Below are positions 53,102-61,893 of a DNA stretch of 64,000 bases, piece after piece. The first letter of the stretch is position 1, and every line of letters begins with the position of its first letter. The position numbers and the translations under genes were made by a program. The DNA lies in the NCBI GenBank assembly GCA_003116975.1, contig BGKB01000260.1, forward strand, positions 1 to 64,000, given 5' to 3'. Under the pieces are notes generated by a model. The model did no database searches and had not been told where the DNA came from. It was given only the letters and a program-made list of their open reading frames with translations. This DNA is from Aurantiochytrium sp. KH105 (lineage: Eukaryota > Sar > Bigyra > Thraustochytrida > Thraustochytriidae).

Positions 53102-53990
53102 AAAGTATTTTTTTTTCCTCCTTGCAGCACTTCCTTCTGACGTTGGTGGCGGAGCACTCCTTTTTTGTGTTGGTGGGAATGAATGATGGCGAAGCACTCT
53201 TTCTTTTGTAACTAGGCCTAGGCCCTAGTACGGATGATGGTATTGGTGGTAATAATGGCGGAGTACTTGTTGAATTGGCGCGAATGATGACAAAGCGCTT
53301 CATTTCGGTTCAGCATTGATGATGGCGAGGCGTTTCTTTTGTTTTATTGGTGGTGATGATGGCGTTACGCGTTTGAGCTTGGTCTTAAGCACGTAGGCTT
53401 GAGCTTGATTGCGCTATTCAGGCGGCTTGAGCTTGATTGCGCTATTCAGGCGAGACAATATAAAACAAAGTGGGCGAGCAAGAGCGTCTCGAGATAAACT
53501 TGTCTCGTGGCTGATCTTTGAGAGCGTCAATCTATGCTGCTTTTACTTCGCACCAACGTATGATGGCGAATTTGGCAGGTAGATCGGCATGGGTAAGCTA
53601 TCGAGTGAAAACGAGATTTTAGTCTACAGGTTCCAGCGATTATGTTGATGTATGCGCATACATCGCGATTACCGTACGATAGCTAGCTTTCCTTGTCGCA
53701 CTTCTCCATTTTTGGACATGAGGGTGCAGAACTGCCAATTGATGATGCCCGTCACGATGAAGTTGCCATCACACTTGCACATGTAGCCTGACGCGCAACG
53801 TTTACACACATCCAAAAAGTGAGAATTTAGTGCGAGCAGACGAACTCACGAAATGTGTGCTTTCTAAAGTCACTTCGTCGCTTCAAGAAGAAGAACACGA
53901 CGTTGCGAAGATTGGTGGTGCGGGAGTGCCAGCTGCCCATGATCCGCGTAGGTAACTCGGATTTCCATCGAGCAAAATAGCCTCGAATGA
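53102..53990. other. Inter-tRNA spacer with tandem duplication and palindrome
   Basis: Contains TAGGCCTA inside an imperfect palindrome (53211-53230), a perfect 28-bp tandem duplication (53396-53423 and 53424-53451), a TATAAAA element just after it (about 53460-53466), and an 18-bp perfect palindrome (53647-53664). ATGATGGCG-like phrases recur between 53180 and 53360. No gene is supported. Confidence 0.55.
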
Positions 53991-54062
53991 GGGCGCGTAG
54001 ATCAGTGGTAGATCGCCTGCTTAGCATGCAGGAGGTCATGGGTTCAATTCCCATCGTGTCCA
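53991..54062 (+). tRNA. tRNA-Ala(AGC): tRNA-Ala (AGC), copy 3
   Basis: Consensus copy: full cloverleaf, anticodon AGC, G3-U70, internal box A-like TAGATCAGTGG and box B GGTTCAATTCC. Followed by T-runs from 54070. Confidence 0.97.
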
Positions 54063-54299
54063 ACTTAGATTTTTTTTTATTTTTTTTACCGATCATGACC
54101 GAACTTGTTTTTTTTTTTTTCCATTTCGCATTCTTTTGTCTTTGACTCTCGCAAGCTCGAAGACCGAGACATCAGTCGCAAGGTTTTGCAATGGATGGTC
54201 ATGCAACAGAAACATGCAGCTACAGTCGACAGGAGCGCTGGTTCTCCATAGAGGTTGCTGGCTTTGCGAGACCCGAGGAGCAGCTATAGCGAAGCTTCA

Positions 54300-54371
54300 G
54301 GGCGCGTAGATCAGTGGTAGATCGCCTGCTTAGCATGCAGGAGGTCATGGGTTCAATTCCCATCGTGTCCA
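54300..54371 (+). tRNA. tRNA-Ala(AGC): tRNA-Ala (AGC), copy 4
   Basis: Identical to the consensus AGC copy. A run of ten T starts 6 bp after it. It lies 237 bp downstream of the previous copy on the same strand. Confidence 0.97.
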
Positions 54372-54971
54372 AATTGTTTTTTTTTTAAATTTGTTGTGAA
54401 GAGGCCTACGGTTACGGACAGCGCTGGTGCGAACAAATTTACAGTGTTAGTGTCTTTGCGGGAGGAGGTCCTGAAGCTGCACGAAAGCGTCATATCAAGT
54501 TATCAGCTGCAGCTGCCAAAACCAGATCTCGGGAATGCAGACGATGCAATAGCGACTGTCTTCACCAACAATGCAGGTTTCGAGGGGATGTCTTCTGCAA
54601 TTCTTGCAATCTTTCTTCCCACGATACCGACGCGTGTATATCCAAAGGTAACAGCTTGACTGCCAAGCGGAAGTGCAAAGAGGAAGAGGAGGAAATCGAA
54701 ACGAGAAGAAGAAACGCATCCCACGTTGACAACCTCAAAAGTACCGTGAAGGACCCCGTCAACTCTCAACCTCTTACGATGAGCACGCATTCCTGTCAGA
54801 CTCCTTCATCCTCGATTTCAATCGTAAAATTGTCCATGTATACACACAGAGCATCGATCCGCAGGATTAGTTTCGCATTGTCAGGCCTCCAAAAGAGTAA
54901 AGAGGAAAAATTCCAAACAACATGTGTCTTTATACTTTTTTATTATAAAAAAGGTAAAAAAAAAAAAAGAA
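54372..54971. other. Inter-tRNA spacer with a zinc-binding-like reading frame
   Basis: A plus-strand frame here (54536-54637) encodes C-R-R-C then, 17 residues later, C-N-S-C-x4-H-x4-C, the CX2CX4HX4C spacing of zinc knuckles. It is followed by a Lys/Glu-rich stretch. No initiating ATG precedes the motif in this frame. It may be chance, an exon, or a fossil of a mobile element's zinc-knuckle part. Confidence 0.3.
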
Positions 54972-55043
54972 TGGACACGATGGGAATTGAACCCATGACC
55001 TCCTGCATGCTAAGCAGGCGATCTACCACTGATCTACGCGCCC
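54972..55043 (-). tRNA. tRNA-Ala(AGC): tRNA-Ala (AGC), copy 5
   Basis: Consensus AGC copy in opposite orientation, followed on its own strand by TTC and a run of more than ten T (seen as A on the plus strand before 54970). Confidence 0.97.
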
Positions 55044-55219
55044 AAGCCATTGTTGGCTTGTTGAAGGAGGCCGAGGTCTAGACAACTATATAGTAAACCT
55101 TGATGTAGAGCGCATTGAAAGTTCGAATGATCCGCACGCATGTCTCAGCAAACAAAGAAAATGGAAAGTAGGTCTACATTTTCTTTATGTTCCGCAACCG
55201 CTGCCTTTATATGAATATA

Positions 55220-55221
55220 AA

Positions 55222-55275
<54 letters not shown>

Positions 55276-55276
55276 A
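55220..55276. repeat. (CAA)n trinucleotide repeat
   Basis: About eighteen perfect CAA/ACA units, the only long trinucleotide array of this type in the window. Confidence 0.95.
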
Positions 55277-55430
55277 TCTCAGGTCCCAGGTTGGCCACGT
55301 AAAAATGCCGGACGAGAAGTGAGTCAGCTCAGGGGGAAAAAAAGAAGAAGGCGAGCGAGAGCGATACTATAAGCTTTGAGTTGGCGCATCCGTGGCAGTG
55401 CTCAAGGTGAAGAACTTCCTCTCTGCTTGA

Positions 55431-55688
55431 ATGCTGTCCCGTGCTATCAACTCGGTCATCCCAAACGAGGTCCTGGTAAATGTCATGCGCACTCTCTTTC
55501 CCAGCAAAGATCATATGAATCAGCGCGTGGGTGCACTCATCGCGAACAACTGGCAAGATCAACTAGGTCTCGCTCTTTTCGAAGACACTTGCGTCGAGGT
55601 CTTCTTTTCCAAAGATTTCAACGCTGCACATGCTCGGCCCGAGCTCCGTTGTGCAATTTATGGAAAGATTCTTGCTGCACACGCGTAA
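55431..55688 (+). CDS. Possible small protein (85 aa), unsupported by family
   Basis: It has an ATG start and a balanced composition unlike the Arg/Pro-rich noise frames elsewhere (hydrophobic N-terminal half, later E-D-T-C-V-E-V-F-F). No signal peptide, no known motif. It lies alone between tRNA-Ala copies. It could be a gene remnant, an exon or chance; I list it only because its composition is protein-like. Confidence 0.2.
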   Translation: MLSRAINSVIPNEVLVNVMRTLFPSKDHMNQRVGALIANNWQDQLGLALFEDTCVEVFFSKDFNAAHARPELRCAIYGKILAAHA

Positions 55689-56204
55689 CCAAAACCTGGC
55701 CTTGAGGTCTTTGCCAGCAGACTATCACATCATCTGCACGTCTGTTCGCCCATGCCGTCTAAATTGGGTCTCATTCCGATATCAGAGGAGCGGAGGTGAC
55801 TTTGATGTGATGTGTAGCACTTTTGAAGTGCTCTGAAAGTAAGCCAACTTCGCAAAGGTAAAAAAGCTTACTTTCTTCTTCTACCGTGGTCCTGAGATTT
55901 GCCGTATAATATTCTTGTTGACGTTCAGTTGTTAAGTGAGGTCGCCACTGCGGGATGCCGGTCGCTAAGACCATTCTTGAAAATTGATAGTGCATCATCA
56001 GCCATGTGTAAAGCTACTATGTACTCGCCTTATCTGCAGCCAAAAACGGAGGTAAGCTTGAACGAATCTCGATTGCGAGTTTGCGCCACGGGCTGCTCTG
56101 ATCACTCGCGACGAACTCAAGGCTCGGCGCAAGACCGAGGGGTTGTCCACGACGTTCAGAAAAAGATGAGGCCTACCACGCCAATATTCAAAAAAAAAAA
56201 GATT

Positions 56205-56276
56205 TGGACACGATGGGAATTGAACCCATGACCTCCTGCATGCTAAGCAGGCGATCTACCACTGATCTACGCGCCC
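56205..56276 (-). tRNA. tRNA-Ala(AGC): tRNA-Ala (AGC), copy 6
   Basis: Consensus AGC copy on the minus strand; a T-run of about twelve follows on its own strand within 5 bp. Confidence 0.97.
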
Positions 56277-56538
56277 TGGCTCGAAGCTATTGCACTTCGA
56301 CGGGACTATGGTCATCAACGACCAACATCCGTTGCCTGTGCTGTCCAGAAGCGGGCGCAAGCTTGAAGCGTCGCTACGTTCTACTCGCATCACACGAAGG
56401 TGAATCACGCGAAAGCTCGCGGGGCAATCACTCCTTCTCACATTAAACAAAAAAAATTAGGTTGTGCAGTCACTCCAAAGACCATCCCCCCACACTTTCT
56501 TTCTCTCAGAAGAAAGAAAGAAAAAAAAAAAAAAAGAA

Positions 56539-56610
56539 TGGACACGATGGGAATTGAACCCATGACCTCCTGCATGCTAAGCAGGCGATCTACCACTGAT
56601 CTACGCGCCC
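56539..56610 (-). tRNA. tRNA-Ala(AGC): tRNA-Ala (AGC), copy 7
   Basis: Consensus AGC copy on the minus strand, 262 bp from copy 6 in the same orientation; followed by TTC and a run of more than ten T on its strand. Confidence 0.97.
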
Positions 56611-56961
56611 GAATCGCCGATTACTCAAAGACGATCCGTTGAGCAAATGTGACCTTTGGAAAATATATATATAAGTTTTATTCTGTAGTGGTCGATCGTA
56701 ATGTGAATGGCCAAGCTTTGGTCTTTAACCTGGCTGGCAGCTTGAATATAAATTATTGAAGACGTGGGATTCCTGTATAGCAGCTTTATCAAATTATTCT
56801 TACAAAAGTTGGTGTCAAAATGAAAGCCGTCAACCAAGCAGTGTCTCCACCAAGAAACGTGTTTGGTGACAGTAAAAAGCTTGCAGTCCTCACAGTTGTT
56901 GCGGCATGTATTTTATATAAATGCCGAGTTGATCTTCACTCTCAACGAGCCTCAATGGCTT
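56611..56961. other. Inter-tRNA spacer
   Basis: AT-rich DNA between two outward-pointing tRNA copies (5' ends face each other). It contains a short TATATATA tract near 56665. Nothing else is supported. Confidence 0.55.
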
Positions 56962-57033
56962 GGGCGCGTAGATCAGTGGTAGATCGCCTGCTTAGCATGC
57001 AGGAGGTCATGGGTTCAATTCCCATCGTGTCCA
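56962..57033 (+). tRNA. tRNA-Ala(AGC): tRNA-Ala (AGC), copy 8
   Basis: Consensus AGC copy on the plus strand, last of the array. Followed by a T-run at about 57036-57044 and another at 57049-57059. Confidence 0.97.
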
Positions 57034-57255
57034 TTCTTTTTTTTTGCCAATTTTTTTTTGCAATTCGAGTTTCTCCTTCCCCCCACAAAAGGACTCATGG
57101 TTCGACTCGGCTCATGGTTCGAATTATTCGTTAACTGCAGCTGGCTGGCATGCAATGTCTACTGATCAGTGAGCTGGCACTAGCTGGTTGGTTCATGACA
57201 TGTTGGTTGGTTTGTTCGTTTTTTGGCAGGGAAAAGGGAGAATGAGTGAATATCT

Positions 57256-58437
57256 TCACTCAAGTCCGTGATGATGATAAGCAGAGTGAAAATTTTGGTG
57301 GGGATGAAACTGTGGTTGGACACCATAGTAAAATGGCGATCCCATAACCTGAAGATGTGGCGGAGGGGTGAACAAGTACGGAAACTGTTGTGCTCTTTGC
57401 GCGCCAATTGTGTTGTGGAGCGCGGCGTGAAGAATCTGTTGAGGATCTGCGCAGTTGACGTGGGAAAGTCGTGCTTGTCCCATGTCATCTTCAACCACCT
57501 GGATAAGAATGCGCTTCGAGGCCTCTAACGAGGGCTTCTTCTTGGGCTGACGCAAGCTCAACAGGCCTTCTAGCGCTCCCTGCATACCTGCAGTGTCTGT
57601 GCTGGCTTGTGGCTCGTCAGTGCGCTCAAATTTACTCTGATTGCCACCGTCACCGTTTTTTCCTCCAAATGACGTCGTCCGCAGTCGCTTCGCGTCGTGA
57701 GTGGGCAAGACTTCGTCGTAGAGAGGTAGCGTAGACTCTGATGAAGTAGCCGACACCGATGAGGTCGTTGAAGATGACGATGGGCGCGGCCCAGGAGTCT
57801 CGCACAAAGATTTATTTGGCCATGAGAACTCGACGGCAGTTGGATCGAAGGCAATCCATTTGAGAAAGGCTGAGTGATGCAAGTGAAGGCGGACAACAGC
57901 GCCTGTTTTTTTCACGAGCTCCATAAAGTTGTCGCGAGCTGTATCGGCGTCCCCGAGACTGCAGGCCTTGAAGGTGCGCGAAACGTGTTGCGTCCAATTG
58001 GATGAAAAGTCGGAATTGGCCGTGCGGTCGCGGAACTTTGTAAAAAACACCATGCGGAAGAGACAAAAGTTGCCAAGACGAATCTCGATGAATCGTGTCA
58101 TGGCTGACGAGGCTCGTGCTTGCCCACACTTGCTCATCAGGACGCGCGTGGCTCTACTGAGGACTTCGCGGTTTGGCGCCGCCAGCGCGTAGAGTCGCGA
58201 GCGGCCCACAGCGCCTTTGACCGCACACGGAACCTTGCCGGCCACAAGCGCCTCCACACCGTGCGTGAGGCTGCACAGCACCACGTCAAGGTCGGCGCCG
58301 GGCCCAAGTCTGCGCACGAGGGCTTCCTCGTGCACGGCAAATGGAATGTCTTTGGACCCTGGGCACGCCGCCGCGAGGCACTTGGGACCTGTTGCGGCGG
58401 CGGCGGCGGCGGCGGCGGCCACCGCTTCGCCGCTCAT
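57256..58437 (-). CDS. Unknown protein with poly-Ala N-terminus and His-rich C-terminus (393 aa)
   Basis: I take the ATG at 58437, followed at once by nine consecutive Ala from a GGC repeat. Residues about 15-220 look ordered, with hydrophobic strands and helices (LDVVLCSLTHGVEALVAG; FIEIRLGNFCLFRMVFFTKF; VVRLHLHHSAFLKWIAF). Residues about 225-320 are Ser/Thr-rich and probably flexible, with a basic K-R-L-R patch. The end is rich in Pro, Tyr, Gln and His. I recognise no domain. A nuclear or regulatory role could be guessed from the low-complexity linker, but nothing shows it directly. Confidence 0.75.
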   Translation of the reverse strand: MSGEAVAAAAAAAAATGPKCLAAACPGSKDIPFAVHEEALVRRLGPGADLDVVLCSLTHGVEALVAGKVPCAVKGAVGRSRLYALAAPNREVLSRATRVLMSKCGQARASSAMTRFIEIRLGNFCLFRMVFFTKFRDRTANSDFSSNWTQHVSRTFKACSLGDADTARDNFMELVKKTGAVVRLHLHHSAFLKWIAFDPTAVEFSWPNKSLCETPGPRPSSSSTTSSVSATSSESTLPLYDEVLPTHDAKRLRTTSFGGKNGDGGNQSKFERTDEPQASTDTAGMQGALEGLLSLRQPKKKPSLEASKRILIQVVEDDMGQARLSHVNCADPQQILHAALHNTIGAQRAQQFPYLFTPPPHLQVMGSPFYYGVQPQFHPHQNFHSAYHHHGLE

Positions 58438-59446
58438 GACCTGGCCCGTGTGCTCGCTCGCTCGCTCTTGCCCACGTCCGCGTCGGCCTGCAAGCCCTGC
58501 TGTCTGCACGCTTCTCCGATCTCTGCTCGGCCTCACGGGATCCTCTGCTCGCATAATTACTATACATGACGGCCTTCTGCAGTGGCGGCAATTTTTTTTT
58601 CAGAGAATCGTGGCGGAAAAGGGGGTGTGCGCTCTGCATGCTCACTGTCAGTAAAAGATAGCCTAGAAGGATGTGTGCGAGCGAGCGAGCAAAGAACTCG
58701 GCCGCCGTCCGTCCCCGTGCTGTTCTCCGGGCCGTTCTCCGCCAATTTTTGGGTGGGCGGAAAAGGGGACCGTGTCGCAGATCGGGCACGCGAGCAGGCG
58801 GCAGGAAAGCGCGGACGGGAATCGGTGGATTGATTGCGTGCATGCATGAAGCAGAGACACGCAGCAGTCCTCCCGACCGAACCTCCCCGCTTGAAGGCAA
58901 ACAAAAATAGCAGCGATCAAGGGCATCTCTGGCCAAGCTGTGCTCTTTGTGTATTGTCGTTCTTAAAAAAGATGGATCAAAAGAAGAGCAGAAAGATAAA
59001 AAGAAAAAGTCGAAGCAATCAGTCAAACTTTGGGCAGAATTATAAAAGATTGGCAAAGCAAAATCCGCAAGACCTTTATCATTGTCGGTCGGGAGCGAGC
59101 CTCGCATCTCTCAATACTCGGTGGTTCTTGGTTTTTTTTTTTCTTGCCTTTCTTAGTCTTTCGCTGATCACACAACTCTTGCCAGGACGAACATTTCATT
59201 ATTGCAGATCGTGCGTGTGGTCGGGGACCTCCCCCCCGCAAAAAAGACTGTTCAACAGTCAGTCTTTCATCGCGTCATCACGTCTTGAGTCGCTGGCATT
59301 GCTCTTCACCCCCTCCCCACCCTTTCCTTCTCTCTGTCTCTTCATCTCTCACTCTTCTTTTTGTTTTTTGGTGATTGTACAATGCCTTCTTTCTTCTTTG
59401 ATTCTCCCCTGCATCTCCAGACACGCGGATGACGTCATGAACCTGC
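58438..59446. other. Spacer between two minus-strand genes
   Basis: It holds the 5' flank of the unknown poly-Ala gene and the 3' flank of the RRM gene. The right part is T/C-rich on the plus strand. GCGAGCGAGC units lie at 58678-58690. No gene is supported. Confidence 0.6.
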
Positions 59447-60859
59447 TCATTCCTGAGCGGCAGCGGTCTCCCCACCATTCTCCTTGGCCTGCTCGCGGCG
59501 CGGCCCTCGGCGACGGTCGAACCGACGCCGTCCGCCATTCCTACCGTTCCGTGCCGAGGCCTTGGTGCTGTCGCTAAGTTCAATCACGAGCGGGACCTCC
59601 GGGTCTTCAGGCGCAAGCTCAAGATTAGCCGAACCACCATCCACGGCGGCAGCAGCCGCCGCCGGATCCTCGAAACGCACAATGCCAAAGCTACGAGTGC
59701 GGTGAACGGTAATGGAGGAGATCTCGCCGAGCGGCGAGAAAATGGCCTTGAGGTCATCTTCCGAGGGCATGCTAAATCCGAGACCAGTCACATGCACAGC
59801 GTTCTCGACAGCGCCGGTCGCCTGACCGCTCCGGCCCGCCGCGCGCCAGCGCGACGCCGAAAGCCTCTTCTTCTCGCCGTCCTTGGCCTCGATCTCAAGC
59901 TTGCCCTCCTTGGCAGCGGCGAGGGCAGCCTCAACGCCCGATTCCTCCGCAAAGGAAATCGTCGCAAAGCTCTCGCGCTGCTGGCAAGACGCAGTCTTGA
60001 TGGCGCCAAACTTTTCAAATGCCTTCTTCAGCGCAGCCTCATCCGTGGACACCACCATGTTAGTCACGTACACGGACGACTTGGGGGCAGCCTTCGTGCG
60101 ACGGCTGCCATTTTCTGCCACAGCCGCAGCGCCATTCTCGCCCTCGGCATTATCCTTCTTCTTATTGTTCGAGGACCGCTTCTTCTTGCCGCCGTTCGGG
60201 GCCTCGTCGCCGTTTGCTGCCGCCTCAGCCTGGGGCTTCTTCGAAGCCTTGGCCTTTGGCGCGCGCTTGCGGCGCTCCACCTTGAAAGTCTCCTCGCCGA
60301 GACGGAGGTCCGTGTTGTCCTCGGCCGAAGCCTTGAGAACGGCGTCCGCGCCGGCAAGCTCTTCGTACGTGACAAAAATATGCGTAGCATCCGAACGTCC
60401 CTTGCGTTTCGCGACTTCAATACTCTCCACCTTGCCGAACTTGCCAAAGATCGCATCTACGTCTTCCTTGCTAACCTCTTGCTGGCTCACGCGCGCGTAC
60501 ACTGCGCGCGGGTCGGCGGCCACCGCCTCGGTGCTCTGCTTTGGCTGATCTGCGCCCTTCTTGGTGCCATTCTGCTTGCGAGAAGAACGAACCCTGCCGC
60601 GCAGGGCCTCGATACCCACCTCGGCGTCACCCACGTTAACCTTGCCGGCCTCCACGGCCTTGGAAGCGATCTCGGCGCCCTCCTTAAAGATCACCTGAGC
60701 CGAGCCCGCACGCAAATTCACTCGCTCTACCTCGCCAAAACTCGACATCGCCTCGCGGAGCGGACCCTCTTCAATTTTCACGTCCTTCGGAAACCTTGCG
60801 TACACGCCAGCGCTCTCGCCGCTCGGCGTGACGGTGGTGGTCGTCGTCGTGGCGGCCAT
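59447..60859 (-). CDS. RNA-binding protein with four RRM domains (470 aa)
   Basis: The first ATG of the frame is at 60859; the frame reaches GTG 12 bp upstream but no earlier ATG. Four RNA recognition motifs lie at about residues 18-88, 119-196, 262-338 and 353-428. The fourth is the clearest, with VHVTGLGF as RNP2 and RSFGIVRFED as RNP1; the third has VYVTNMVV and ESFATISF; the first two have divergent RNP1 segments. A Lys/Asn/Gly-rich linker (about 200-260) separates the second and third, and the C-terminal tail is Arg/Gly-rich (NGRNGGRRRFDRRRGPRR), which often adds RNA binding or phase behaviour. Likely roles are mRNA binding, splicing or stability; no ortholog is claimed. Confidence 0.92.
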   Translation of the reverse strand: MAATTTTTTVTPSGESAGVYARFPKDVKIEEGPLREAMSSFGEVERVNLRAGSAQVIFKEGAEIASKAVEAGKVNVGDAEVGIEALRGRVRSSRKQNGTKKGADQPKQSTEAVAADPRAVYARVSQQEVSKEDVDAIFGKFGKVESIEVAKRKGRSDATHIFVTYEELAGADAVLKASAEDNTDLRLGEETFKVERRKRAPKAKASKKPQAEAAANGDEAPNGGKKKRSSNNKKKDNAEGENGAAAVAENGSRRTKAAPKSSVYVTNMVVSTDEAALKKAFEKFGAIKTASCQQRESFATISFAEESGVEAALAAAKEGKLEIEAKDGEKKRLSASRWRAAGRSGQATGAVENAVHVTGLGFSMPSEDDLKAIFSPLGEISSITVHRTRSFGIVRFEDPAAAAAAVDGGSANLELAPEDPEVPLVIELSDSTKASARNGRNGGRRRFDRRRGPRREQAKENGGETAAAQE

Positions 60860-61893
60860 CTTCGTATTCACCTGGACAATCTTTTACGGGATGATGCTGG
60901 AAAGCGCGTTAGTGTTGCGGAAAATAAAGGGGCTTAGTAAGATCGCTCAGGCGTCACGTTACTCGCACCCACGAGGTGCTTCCGCATGAGCAAGCCCAGA
61001 AACTATGCGCGCTACTCTCCATCTCTCTCGCTCGCTCGATCGCGAGCACCCCTGTTTTCGAGCGCTTTGTGCACGGCTCACAGCTCGCGAGCCTCTGGAT
61101 CGAGTCGATCGACCGAATCTCAGACCGATTAGCTGCGGTGCTGGGCGTGCGAGGCGTCTCCAAGGGGCCGCAGCAAGCGATCGGGCTGGACCCTTCTCCT
61201 GCTGCTGCCGCTGCCGCTGCCGCCGCCGCTGCTGCTGCTCGTCCTCGTCCTCCTCCCCTCGCGTGCTGCGAGCGTCCTTGCACGTACCGATGATCTCGAA
61301 GCTTTGTGCTTGCTTGCTTCCTTGCTTGCTTGCTTGCTTGCCTGTGTTGCCTGATTGGAAAAAAGACAAAACAAGCAGAAAGATTTTGGGTGGCAGGCCG
61401 GACCCCCCTCTGCCCCCTCTGCCCACTGGTGCCCGAACAGCCGGCCGTTTGCCTTTGCCAACATGAGCGCAGACTGCGCAACCCAGAGGTTTCGCGCAGA
61501 AAGCCGGGGGCCCCCTCTGTGCCGGGAAGTAAAAACTCGTGTTTCGCGGCCAGGGACAGAGAGCTGCGCACTGGGACGCCCTTGGCCGTTGGGAGCTCGC
61601 TCCCGACGGGAGGGAAGACAGCGCTCTCGGCGACAGCGACCACACGCGCAGTGAATGGGGTGAGCTTTGGAACGATCGCAACACCGACACCAGTTGCTGT
61701 CGGTCTTGAAGCTCGCGAACCTTGCCGTAGTCCACTTTGGCGTCGATCATAAGAAGAGGCGAGCCAAGGCGTGCTGAGGGGCCGCGACGAAGCAGGACAA
61801 CAGCGAGCGAGTCACAGACTTGTACATTTGCAGAAAATTAGGAGGATTGCAGAAGACTTCTGCAGACCACAGAGCAGCAGCGCCGATGCGAGC
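60860..61893. other. Divergent promoter region with CTTG repeat
   Basis: About 1 kb between the RRM gene (-) and the right-edge gene (+). It includes GCC/CTG-rich DNA near 61196-61250 and a CTTG array (61308-61342), the same unit as the array at the left edge. On the minus strand near 60900-60945 there is a CTAAC followed by TTTCCAG, which could be a branch point and acceptor of a 5' leader intron of the RRM gene. No separate gene. Confidence 0.5.
61308..61342. repeat. (TTGC)n tetranucleotide repeat
   Basis: Eight to nine TTGC units with one TTCC interruption, about 550 bp upstream of the right-edge gene. Confidence 0.9.

Larger units (their letters stand above)
55044..56204. other. Inter-tRNA spacer with AAC microsatellite
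   Basis: Longest spacer of the tRNA array. Apart from the CAA repeat and one 85-codon frame listed separately, I see no gene, RNA or transposon end here. Confidence 0.55.

Noticed and set aside
53180-53360. Recurring ATGATGGCG-like phrases as a possible CRISPR-type or tandem array
   Set aside because: Unit spacing and sequence are irregular and the genome is eukaryotic.
52920-56620. Recurrent small frames containing the peptide MGIEPMTSC and RRSTTDLRA
   Set aside because: They are translations of the antisense strand of the tRNA-Ala genes, a known annotation artefact, not a repeated protein family.
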